Assembly (NCBI GenBank): GCA_963675135.1
Contig: OY776132.1
Location: forward strand, 66,292,850 to 66,356,849
Length of the DNA stretch: 64,000 nucleotides
From: Galeopsis tetrahit
Lineage: Eukaryota > Streptophyta > Magnoliopsida > Lamiales > Lamiaceae
Direction of reading: 5' to 3'
Both the position numbers and the translations under genes were made by a program. This document shows, piece by piece, positions 10,964 to 19,465 of the stretch (its first letter is position 1; each line of letters starts with the position of its first letter). The notes below the pieces were generated by a model, which was not told where the DNA came from, did not search any database, and was given only the letters and a program-made list of their open reading frames with translations.

Positions 10964-11425
10964 ATTCAACATTTGGTGCTGGTTTGGACATGGTTACAGA
11001 CAGGTATCCGTTGATGTATTGTTTATTCTGTGCATATATATGTGGTTACCGTAAATTTGGATGGTGATATATATACTCACTTCCTTTTGCCCTTTCTTCA
11101 CAGTCACAGAGTTCATCTTGGCTGATCTGTTTTACATCCCAGGATAAGCACTGCTTGTCTGTTGGTTGTTCTATCTCAAGTTTACAGTGACTTTATTTAA
11201 TAATGATCTCTTGTGAAGCACTGTTCCTGATCTAAATATTTTTCAGGCCTGTGTTGATTTTCTTGTCATTGCTTGCTCTAGATATTGTCAACCATTGGTT
11301 GCAAATGTATAGGTATCTACTTTGTTACAATACTCTTCATGTTCGATTTTGAATCTTATAAAATCTGGCAAATCAGGTCTTTTTTTCGAGGTTTATAACA
11401 TTTGTAACATGCAGTACCTTCTTGC
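10964..11425 (+). pseudogene. PIS: Phosphatidylinositol synthase gene fragment, right copy
   Basis: Same exon blocks as the left copy at 10964-11003, 11143-11187, 11247-11312 and from 11415. This copy is closer to the parent gene: the first exon reads DSTFGAGLDMVTDR and keeps its AG-GT donor, which the left copy has lost. The defect at the second donor (ACAG-TGACT) is shared, so it arose before the duplication. The fragment lacks the start, stop and most catalytic residues. Confidence 0.8.
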
Positions 11426-11732
11426 TTAATTTATTATGAGAATAAGAAATTTATGGGATGTTAAAAATAGCAGCAACTGGCTTTTCAATTTTCATGCTAT
11501 ATTGTGGAGGATAAATGACACTTTTGCATAATTGGGTGATAGCTTCTTTTCTTATATTAATTATAATTTTGTGACATAGAGGTTGCTGATTTATTGTATA
11601 CTAATACTTATAATTATTTCAATGGGCGCATCATGTAACAGAAATAAAACAAATTACAAAGTTTACAATCAAGAAGCTCGATGAATGCTTTTGTAAATAC
11701 ATAGAATCAAGAATATTTTACATGTCAAGAAA

Positions 11733-11820
11733 TCTATATATATAAAACGAGGAAGAGGACTCTTCCGTATTTGACACGTGTCAATTTAGATATCTTCTAC
11801 TCTCGCCACCTTTCTTTTAT
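11733..11820 (+). mobile_element. Helitron 5' end H2, right copy
   Basis: TCTATATATATAAAACGAGG after A, identical at the terminus to 3578. Confidence 0.6.
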
Positions 11821-12358
11821 GCTTTAACCCCTCCGTTCTCATTTTTAATTTCTTCATTTATGTGCCTTTTCAGTTCACCATTAAGGAGCCCTTGGAATTC
11901 AAAGGTTGTCTCATTCCACGATTTAAAACCGACAGTTGGATATCTCTTATGTTGCAAATCTTCCATTCTAGATTGGCTCTTTCACAAAAGGCACACACAA
12001 TTTAATTTTAACTGCTTCAGAAAATTTCAATTTACCATTTATCTTTTGGTCTTGATGTTATCGTCTAGATTTTTTTATTTTTACGCCTTACCTAAAAACT
12101 TTTAACGATTGATCATGAGTATTTAATTTATTTTGCATTTGTCTGAGTTGAATAACAACTCCAAGAAAGGAGACTCTTTCTTCAAAAAGAGAATTGGTGG
12201 GTGTTATATATATAGATTTTTTAGGACATCAAATTTAATACCCTTCATTAAATGGGATTATGTTAAATGTATTTTTGAAATTCACGGTGATGGTAGATCA
12301 TCTATGAGAGCAACTATTCCGTAGAGTTGTTGCTGAAGCTGTTGCAGATTTTAAAAAA

Positions 12359-12462
12359 TCTATATATATACATATATATATAAAAAACGAGGATGAGGCC
12401 TCTTCTGCTTTCGACACGTAAGTATTTTTGGTTGCTTCTTCTTTCGTCACGTGTAACTTTAC
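12359..12462 (+). mobile_element. Helitron 5' end H3, right copy
   Basis: Same as 4204 but with an extra ATACATA interruption in the TA run. It is the 5' end nearest to the single 3' end, so a minimal Helitron could span 12359-14533 (2.2 kb). Confidence 0.6.
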
Positions 12463-12469
12463 AAGTACA

Positions 12470-13219
12470 GAAAGATGGAGAGTGTTGTGCCACAAATTGC
12501 ACGAATGGATTGGATATCCTTTAGGTCAGATATCCAAATTCCCGAACGCGTATGAATGATCCGGGTACACTGCTTTCTCCGAAATGATCCTCCAAGAACC
12601 TGCAAAAGACACGTCGGAGGGGAATCCGGCGCGGACACTCCGACGATCAAGTCAGTATGTGTGATTCGGCGTATGATAAGGACTTAAGAGTCATCTTTTT
12701 ATCAATGAGGTTCTCAAAGGGAATCTGAATACCCGTGAGAGGCGTAGTGTATTGAATGATGTTAGAGATCGTAAAATATGAATGTACCTAAGCTTACCTA
12801 TTTATAGAGGAATTCTAACTGGGGGAAAGTTAGGTTTTCCCCCTATTTCGGACCTGCACCTCTTACTATCTTTGAATTAGTCCAGCCACCTTTGACAGGG
12901 TCTTCCGATCCCTCAGTCCCTGAAGAAACGCAACCAATCTCTATTGTGGACTTCAACCGCTGAGAAGAGGAAGAATGGGTCTTTCTCTATCCAATCTTAC
13001 CCTGTTTTATATGGAACCTCTCCTAAACTTTCGGCCTACTAATTCCCCTCGGGGTCAAGTCTTCCTGATACCTCTCCCCTGGGTGGAGCTCCCTCCAGAG
13101 GGACACCCGGATGAGATTCTCTATTCTGAGGAGTCCTCTTTAAACTTGTATCTCCTCATCAATCCTATCCTCTATACACGTGTCGACTTCTTACGGGATG
13201 ACGATTTTAGGCCGCATCA
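12470..13219 (-). mobile_element. Ty3-type LTR (5' LTR position), right copy
   Basis: On the - strand it starts TGATGCGG at 13219 with the same TATA box (12807-12798). Outside it lies GAGAGACTCC, not a polypurine tract, as expected for the outer edge of a 5' LTR. Inward, no clear primer-binding site could be placed. Confidence 0.55.
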
Positions 13220-14500
13220 GAGAGACTCCCAAGTTTCACCCTCCTGCATCATCTTCTTTTAATTCAAGTGTCTTTTTAGTTTACTCAATAATTATATATC
13301 TTCGATTGATAGTAATAGTGTCCCCAAATCTTATTATATAAAAGACAATCAAAAGACTCAACCAAAGAACGCAGAAGTCGAAGAGATCCTAAATTTGAAT
13401 CTTCAATCGTCTTCTTTGTTTAGTACTCCGTAATTTTCAAACATCGTAAGTTGGTATACTTAAGCTTTACATACTTTTAGTATTTGATATATTTAGAATA
13501 CTTTAATGTACCTGATTTTCTTAGTGTTTTTTTACGCGAAAACATTATTTTATAATTTTTATTTTTTTTTGCTTAATAAGCTTTCTTAAGAAATCTTTAG
13601 GTGATGTAGTATGGAATGTGAAGAAAATTGAATAAGAAAGAAAGTATTACAAAAGACATAAATTATTATACTTGCTGTCGAATAATTATTTTGCTCCAAT
13701 GTCGTCAACAGTTGGACATAGCGGAAAATTGACTTAGTTTGATCTTATTATTGCATGTGTTTTTTTTTTTTAAATTAAACTACTAAATTGGTTGAACTGG
13801 AATTTTTTTTTAGAAATTGGCCAGAACTAAAGTAATGCACGTACTTTCGAAAACAGCTTCAAATGCACTTCTTCTTTTTTTTCTTTTTTTAAACATCAAA
13901 TGCACTTCTTTAGATATTGCAGTATGGAGTGTGGGAAAAAAATTAGCTCATAAGGGCATTAGAAAGAAGTTATTGCAAATGACATGTTATACTAAAGCAG
14001 TTGTACAATTTTTTTATAGGTCTTAATAAATGGTGGCTCAGAGTGCATAACATGATATATCTGAATTCGATAAGAAATTATTACAAATGACATGTTGTAC
14101 AATTTTTTTACAAGTCTTAATAAATGACTCAGAGTGCATAACATGATATATCCGAATTCCATACTGAATATATTGTCATTTAATAAGAGAGTAGCCTAGG
14201 TGTTGAATAAGTGGGATGACAAGTATTTTAGAGTGCATTGTGTGATTAATACGTAGAAATGATCATATCTTCTGAAACAATAAAATTTCTATAAACAGAG
14301 TTGTTGGTGAGCTTAAATCCCGGTTTTGGAGTTAGTTTACGTACGATTAAATGATACAAAGCTATGAGACATTTCTTTTGAAGATTATATAATTAAACCA
14401 TGTTTTTAGTTTGCAATTGCCTCGGTAATATAAGTTTGCCGTAGACCCATTTTTTAATAATAATATAAGTGTTTTTTTACTATACAGAAAAAAAAAATTT
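13220..14500 (+). other. Helitron 3' portion without genes
   Basis: AT-rich and non-coding. It includes a direct duplication of about 95 bp (near 13990-14058 and 14080-14158, shared ACATGTTxTAC...CAGAGTGCATAACATGATAT). Nothing else was recognised. Confidence 0.5.
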
Positions 14501-14506
14501 TAACAG

Positions 14507-14533
14507 CCCGTGCATCGCACGGGTAAAAACTAG
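14507..14533 (+). mobile_element. Helitron 3' terminus: hairpin plus CTAG
   Basis: CCCGTGC-ATC-GCACGGG (14507-14523) is a perfect 7-bp stem. Then comes TAAAAA and CTAG (14530-14533), followed by T. This is the canonical 3' end of plant Helitrons, with the stop hairpin about 6-10 nt before CTRR. Confidence 0.9.
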
Positions 14534-14589
14534 TTAATTTAGTAAGTGGGTTAGTGTTTGTTAATTAGTTAGAATTATTGTTAAATTGA

Positions 14590-14768
14590 AGTAATAAAGT
14601 AATGACATATTTATAAATAAGTGTATATTAAGAGGGTAAAATTTATGAGAAATTTGTCTTTTATGCAATGTGCAAATTCCTGTGGGACGTCCATATATGT
14701 AAATTGTGCAAATTCATGTGGGACGTCCATATATGAAAATTGTGCAAATTTCTATGGGACGGAGGGAG
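14590..14768. mobile_element. Stowaway-type MITE, right part only
   Basis: Ends TATGGGACGGAGGGAG followed by TA (14769-14770), the standard terminus and target dinucleotide. The left terminus is missing. A unit of about 37 bp (TGCAAATTCxTGTGGGACGTCCATATATG) is repeated 2-3 times inside the right arm, an unusual local expansion of the terminal sequence. Confidence 0.65.
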
Positions 14769-14858
14769 TAGAAAAAATGAGTATTTTTGGAGCAAAACAC
14801 GCCGCAATAATTTTTTTGAAGTCAATAGAAGGAATAATACGAGATGAGATAAATTATA

Positions 14859-15225
14859 GGGATTATAGTTTTTTTAGTCCTTTAAGTTGGACTAATTTTG
14901 AATTTGGTCCTGATGGAATACACATTTTGATTTTGGTCCCATAAGTTGATAGAAATTTTGAATTCAGTCCAATTACTACCATTGTAGGTAAATAAATCGG
15001 TCAAATTCTTAGCTCGTGTGCAATTCAAATCAACTGTGAATTTGCTCATGTGCAGAAAAATGCAAAAATCAGTGGATTTGATCGATTTATTTACCTCAAA
15101 TTGTAGTAATTGGACTGAATTCAAAATTTCGACCAACTTATGGGACTAAAATCAAAATGTGTATTCCATCGGGACCAAATTCAAAATTAGTCCAACTTAA
15201 AGGACTAAAAAAAAACTTTAATCCC
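14859..15225. mobile_element. Mutator-type MITE with 9-bp target duplication, family A
   Basis: Begins GGGATTATAG and ends with the complement GGGATTAAAG (read inward from the right). TAAATTATA is present at 14850-14858 and again at 15226-15234, an exact 9-bp target duplication. The two arms are complementary for well over 100 bp (TTTAGTCCTTTAAGTTGGAC / mirrored), so it can fold into one hairpin. A 9-bp duplication with long TIRs is characteristic of Mutator-like elements. Related to 28959-30435. Confidence 0.85.
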
Positions 15226-15234
15226 TAAATTATA

Positions 15235-16126
15235 ATTGGGCTTGAGAATTAAAAACAAATAAATATATATTGACGCCCAAAATTGGTGGCCCACTTGTTA
15301 AACAATTAAGAAGGCCATTTGCATGGAATGGAGGTGGGAATTAAAAAACAAATGGGATATGGCCCCATTTCAAAACCTTAGCCGTGAGAAATTAAGAGAA
15401 GTAGAACTTGGGCCTTGAGTTGAAATCAATTAGTTGGGCGCAAACCCTTACATGTTCCAGCCGTGAGCAATAAGAAGGGAATTAAAAACAGGGGACGACA
15501 GTTCGTTAGAAGGGAGAGGGAAAATTAGAGACAGAAAATAGCTAGGGTTTTGAGAGTCCCCTCCTCTCACCACTCCACTAAATAAATTAGTTTAGCTTGT
15601 TATTTCATTTATTAGATAGATTTAATTTAGCATTTCATTTTGTTTGTGACATTGAAGTATTTGAAGGCTTAGAGGTGATATTTTTCCATATTATTGCATG
15701 TTTAATTTGGTAATTTCAGATCCATTCATGTTTTGTAGTTTATTTTAAATGAGTTTTATTCTAGTTGTTAATTTAGATATGGGGTAATCTCTTGTTATTT
15801 TGGATGTTGAAATTATGAGGGTAATTAGTGGGTTAATGGATTAATTGTTTGATTAGCTCATGTCTTGATTAAATTGTTTATAATGTTGTGATTTGTATGA
15901 TTTAATTGGTTGATCAATCTTATTAGCTAACATTTTCGATTATATTAATTGCAACGAGAGTTGGGTTTTCATGATTGGGGTGTGGGTGTGAGTCTTGATT
16001 AATTAATTGAAGTTAAATAGTAATTAGCTTAACTGAGAGAGGGTTGATTGCTTAGATCGACAACATTATACATTAATCGAATAGAGATCGTCTAGGAGAT
16101 TAGTGAGAGGGCGAGTCGTAAACATT
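15235..16126. other. Gene-free stretch
   Basis: AT-rich, no ORF, no recognisable transposon ends. A GA-rich patch (GAAGGGAGAGGGAAAATTAG near 15507) followed by CTAGGGTTTT resembles a plant 5' UTR, but no coding exon follows. Confidence 0.4.
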
Positions 16127-16133
16127 AGTAACC

Positions 16134-16399
16134 GATGAAGAATGATGCAGCTAAAGATGTGTTAGAATCGGACATCGAGTTATTTTAGTTCATGTAGACT
16201 AGTTGTGTTTTTATGATTCTGTTATGGGGTTTGTTAGTTGTGGTTTTTACTTAGCAGACTTTGAAGCCTATATAAGGCTTTGTTGTTGTATTTGAGAGGG
16301 CAGTTGATTGTTTGGAGTTTAATTGGGTTTTGTGGGTTTTCGATTAATTGAGATCTTATTGTTCTTGTTATTCTTGAACGAGTAAACATTCGCTACATC
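16134..16399 (+). repeat. 5' LTR (266 bp)
   Basis: GATGAAG...CTACATC. It has a TATA box at 16269-16275 (CCTATATAAGG context) about 130 bp before its end, consistent with a U3-R-U5 layout. Confidence 0.75.
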
Positions 16400-16432
16400 T
16401 GTTGGTATCCAAAGTTGGGAACGTCGGAAAGA

Positions 16433-16735
16433 ATGCCTCCTAAGCGGCAAGATAACCCCTTTGTTGATGTTAACGGCACGGGCCATGATCTGGCGGAAAT
16501 ACAACAGTAGGTCGGGCAGGTCGTCATTCAGATGGTTGTTCTCGAATCCCGCCATGATCAGTTGGCGGCCCAACACCAGGATTTGATCGCAGCATTGAGG
16601 GATTTTGTTCCGGCATTAGGTCATCGTCCTGATCCTAGTGTTGCAACGATTCTAGGGCCCTCGTCGAGTGAGGCAACTGAACCCTGGGCTCTAATTCTTG
16701 ATGATCAAGATTACGGGGGAACCACCAGTGTTTGA
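16433..16735 (+). pseudogene. Gag-like N-terminal reading frame of the LTR element
   Basis: ATG at 16433 gives MPPKRQDNPFVDVNGTG, runs 25 codons to an in-frame TAG (16508-16510), then stays open to the TGA ending at 16735. The second part has the amphipathic QLAAQHQDLIAALRDF look of a gag N-terminus. The start lies 23 bp after the primer site. Product unknown; the single stop makes it a pseudogene unless read through. Confidence 0.5.
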
Positions 16736-17015
16736 TGAGAATCCCTCTGATGTCCCTTTCAAAGTTCAGTTGACATGTGACGTTGGTTCCGCCCGTATTC
16801 TTCGTCGTCGTCGCGCGAGTGTGTGCCCTCAGCGTGATCTGTTTGTTGATGATGGCGGATATGATGGTCCGCCCATTTACGACGTCGACGCCTCCCTCTA
16901 CGAGGAATTTGAGCGCGAGAACACTTATCTTGCCATGCAACAACCTGAGAATTTGGTTGTTGCGGGCGGAGATGATGACAAGAAACGCAAAGCAATGAAC
17001 AAAGATAATGAAAAA

Positions 17016-17456
17016 TTTATGGAGTACACCAAAAAACGTGAGCTAGGGGCCAAAATTCCTAAAGGAGCTCTATTAGTTGGACCTCTTGGAACAGGTAAAC
17101 CGCTCTTGGCAAAAGCAATTGCTAGTGAATCTGGTGTGCATTTCCTGTCCATACCTGGTTCTGATTTAATGAAAATGTTTGTCGGCGTGGGCCCCTCAAT
17201 GGTTCGAAGCCTGTTTCAAGAAGCAAGGCAATGTGCACCTAGTATTGTATTCGTTTATGAGATTAATGCAATTGGTCGAGCACGGGGTCATGTGGGGTTA
17301 TCTGGTTCCAATGATGAGCAAGCAAGCTCTCTTAATCAGTGGCTTGTTGGAATGGATGGATTTGGAACTACTACGGGAGTGGTCGTTCTTACTGGCACTA
17401 ATAGACCCGACATTGTACATCATGCCTTGATAAGCGCTGGTCGGTTTGATCCCATC
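17016..17456 (+). pseudogene. FTSH: Captured FtsH (mitochondrial FtsH3/10-like) AAA+ domain fragment
   Basis: The frame from about 16698 to 17657 is open. From about 17016 it follows the AAA+ domain of membrane-bound FtsH proteases: ELGAKIPKGALLVGP, then GPLGTGKP where Walker A should be GPPGTGKT, MFVGVGPSMVRSLFQEARQC, then FVYEINA where Walker B should be FIDEIDA, and TNRPDIVHHALISAGRFD in the second region of homology, with an expected Arg missing. About 145 residues, no zinc protease domain and no membrane segments. The changed Walker residues predict no ATPase activity. The stretch is colinear without introns, which implies capture from mRNA. Sequence before 17016 (PPIYDVDASLYEEF and upstream) looks like retroelement linker. 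The host subfamily is judged from memory. Confidence 0.8.
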
Positions 17457-17712
17457 TCCAAAACGTTAGAGCAAGTGTCAATTCTAGACGCAGATGACAT
17501 GCGACGTTCACCCGTTTTGGTGTCTTTTACAATTGGTTCGTCGTATAAGGTGTTTATTGGATGCGTCTCGTCTTGTTTGTTTTCTTGCATGTTAATATGT
17601 ATGCCTAACAACTACCTCTTCGTTCTCAATTACCGTCATCGATATTGTACTTTCTGATGGGCCTTGCAATGTTTTCGATTCGAGGGCGAATCGTCTCCCT
17701 CCCGGAGAGAAT

Positions 17713-17872
17713 GATGGAGAATGATGCAGCTAAAGATGTGTTAGATTCAAACATCGAGTTATTTTAGTTCACGCAGATTAGTTGTGTTTATATGATTCTG
17801 TTATGTGGGTTTTCGGTTAATTGCGATCTTATTGTTCTTGTTATTCTTGAACGAGTAAGCTTCCGCTACATC
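17713..17872 (+). repeat. 3' LTR (160 bp, internally deleted)
   Basis: GATGGAG...CTACATC. It aligns to the 5' LTR at both ends but lacks about 106 bp in the middle, including the TATA box. The join lies at TTATG/TGTGGGTTTTCG, where short matching sequence could have mediated the deletion. Confidence 0.75.
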
Positions 17873-17880
17873 AGTAACCA

Positions 17881-17943
17881 TGTTGAAAGTGTTTACGGGT
17901 CACTATCCTTAGTGTTGAAAGTGTTTACGGGTCACTATCCTTA
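17881..17943. repeat. 32-bp tandem duplication
   Basis: TGTTGAAAGTGTTTACGGGT plus CACTATCCTTAG occurs twice in a row, only 2 bp after the LTR element's right flanking repeat. Confidence 0.9.
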
Positions 17944-17989
17944 AACATATCACTATTTTTACAAACTAAAATATGGGTTATCCTACCCA

Positions 17990-18066
17990 AAATTTTGAAA
18001 TATTGGTTAAAAAGGATCCGTCTCACGGAAAAAGATTCGTGAGACGGTCTCACACAAGTTTTTGCC
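17990..18066. other. Hairpin-forming terminus of a common plant MITE-like repeat
   Basis: CCGTCTCACG...CGTGAGACGG (about 18018-18046) is an inverted pair, followed by TCTCACACAAGTTTTTGCC. I have seen this GAGACGG/CTCACACAAG terminus repeatedly in eudicot DNA. Only one end is clear here. Confidence 0.45.
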
Positions 18067-18230
18067 TAAAAAGTAATTTGAGGGGAGTGCATCTATCTTA
18101 CGTCTGTTTTGAGGGGTACATGTATCGGGGAAGTGCATTTAACATTCATGGAGGGGCATATAACCCACGCCTTTCCTACCATTGCCAAAAAAGAAAAGTA
18201 TTTCCGACCTGGTCTAGGGGTGTTTAGGTT

Positions 18231-19007
18231 TGGCCACGGCTAAAGGGCCCTTTTTATTATGTTTTCACCTCCAATTTGAGGGTCTACCCCTATAAAATAT
18301 CACATATACCCTCCCCACTTTTCTCCACTGTCATAACCACTCATAATTTTTTTTAACTTCACCTTGAAACTTAAGTGATTTTTTTCGAAAAAAAGTTCAA
18401 TCAAATATGCATTTTTTCAAAAAAAAAAAAAAAAATCAACGGAATGCGCATTTTAAGTTTTTAACCACTCATAATCACTCATAATTTTTTTAACTTCACC
18501 CTAAAACTGAACGTGATTTTTTTCGGAAAAAAATTCAATCAAACATACATTTTTTCGAAAAAAAAATCAACGGAATGTGCATTTTAAGTTTTTATCAAAA
18601 TTACGAAAAAAAAAATCGAGTTTTTTGTTAAACACTTAAACTCGACACAAAGTTTCGAGGTTTTGACAAAAACTCAAAAATGCACATTCAGTGCAAAAAA
18701 AATAAAAAAAATGAACATTTGGTGGAACTTTTTTCCGAAAAAACACTTTTTATGGATTTTTTTTCCCGAAAAAATGACGTTTTTGTGTAAAAAAAAATTG
18801 AAATTTATAAAAAAAAAAACTTAATCAACCAGTGTTGAGTTTTTGCATTCATGATGTTCTTTTAATAAATCGGAGAATTAAGGAGCAATATATTCATTTA
18901 ACTACACAATCATGCAATAATATGACTAAATACAAATACAAATTATCAAATAAACAATATTAATATAAAAAATAATTAAATACAAAAAAACATTATTCAA
19001 TACTTCA

Positions 19008-19039
<32 letters not shown>

Positions 19040-19322
19040 TATAAAACAACATTTATATATGTGTATCGAAACTCTATTTTTCATCCATTGTAACTCAAAA
19101 CGTGTGTATATTCAAGTTCCATGAATTGCTTCAAGATTTCAATTTTTTTTTGAATGAGTTTTTTCATTATTTGGGAGGGAAAAAGAACACATAATTTTTT
19201 TGTGTTTATAGATGTGGGGTGAACTCATCACTGAGGGTATACGGTCTTTTCATTATATACTTCAAAAAATAAATATGAGTGGGAGTGAAAACATAATAAG
19301 AGGGGAGAATTTAGCTGTGGCC
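18231..19322. mobile_element. TIR element with 8-bp target duplication (hAT-like by duplication length)
   Basis: The left end TGGCCACGGCTAAA and right end TTTAGCTGTGGCC are inverted, and further in TATTATGTTTTCAC is also mirrored. TTTAGGTT flanks both sides (18223-18230 and 19323-19330). About 1.09 kb, no coding. The interior is rich in A and T runs and has a duplicated block of about 125 bp (near 18410 and 18535, shared TCAACGGAATGxGCATTTTA). The 8-bp duplication suggests hAT, but the termini are not typical (no CAGGG/TAGGG). Confidence 0.7.
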
Positions 19323-19324
19323 TT

Positions 19325-19465
19325 TAGGTTGTGTTTGGATGGAGGGATTTGATTTGATGTGATATTTTAAATGAATGAATTTAAAAATAGATGGATTTCA
19401 AATAAAATGATTTTATTAAAATTTTAAAATTGATACATAAATCCACTATCCAAACACAATCTAAG
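19325..19465. mobile_element. Short MITE (about 140 bp)
   Basis: AGGTTGTGTTTGGATGG at the left is mirrored by ATCCAAACACAATCT at the right. The 18231-19322 element sits against its left end and shares the TTTAGGTT there, so that element probably inserted at the MITE's edge. Confidence 0.55.

Larger units (their letters stand above)
10467..13219. repeat. Right copy of the 2.75 kb direct repeat
   Basis: Matches 2312-5057. Its left edge begins TCAAATTTGATC and its right edge ends GCCGCATCA. It carries PIS, H2, H3 and LTR in the same order, and H1 is absent. It continues on the right into Helitron 3' sequence instead of a polypurine tract. Confidence 0.9.
2155..14533 (+). mobile_element. Composite Helitron region (outermost 5' end to single 3' end)
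   Basis: The region opens with TCTATATATATAAAAGGAGG after an A at 2154. It closes with a 7-bp-stem hairpin and CTAG at 14530-14533, followed by T. Helitrons start with TC, end with a hairpin plus CTRR, and insert between A and T, so both outer junctions fit. Inside are two more 5' ends of the same type (3578, 4204), repeated at 11733 and 12359, but only one 3' end. The interior holds a captured gene fragment and a decayed Ty3 element. Whether 2155 and 14533 belong to one original element is inference. No Rep/helicase coding is visible, so it is non-autonomous. Confidence 0.55.
16134..17872 (+). mobile_element. Small LTR retrotransposon carrying a host FtsH fragment
   Basis: Two related LTRs (16134-16399 and 17713-17872) both start GATG and end CATC, and AGTAACC flanks them directly at 16127-16133 and 17873-17879. 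Just inside the 5' LTR is TGGTATCC (16403-16410), resembling a tRNA-iMet primer site. The interior (1.3 kb) has a gag-like start, a gag/pol-like linker, an AAA+ protease fragment and the short end before the 3' LTR. No pol enzymes are present, so it is non-autonomous. The direct repeat is 7 bp, whereas 5 bp is usual for Ty3/copia elements, so the exact LTR ends may be off by a base or two. Confidence 0.75.

Noticed and set aside
17016..17456. Active FtsH protease
   Set aside because: Walker A and B residues are changed and the protease and membrane domains are absent.
16635..17611. Several - strand ORFs opposite the FtsH fragment
   Set aside because: Antisense shadows of the + strand retrotransposon frame.
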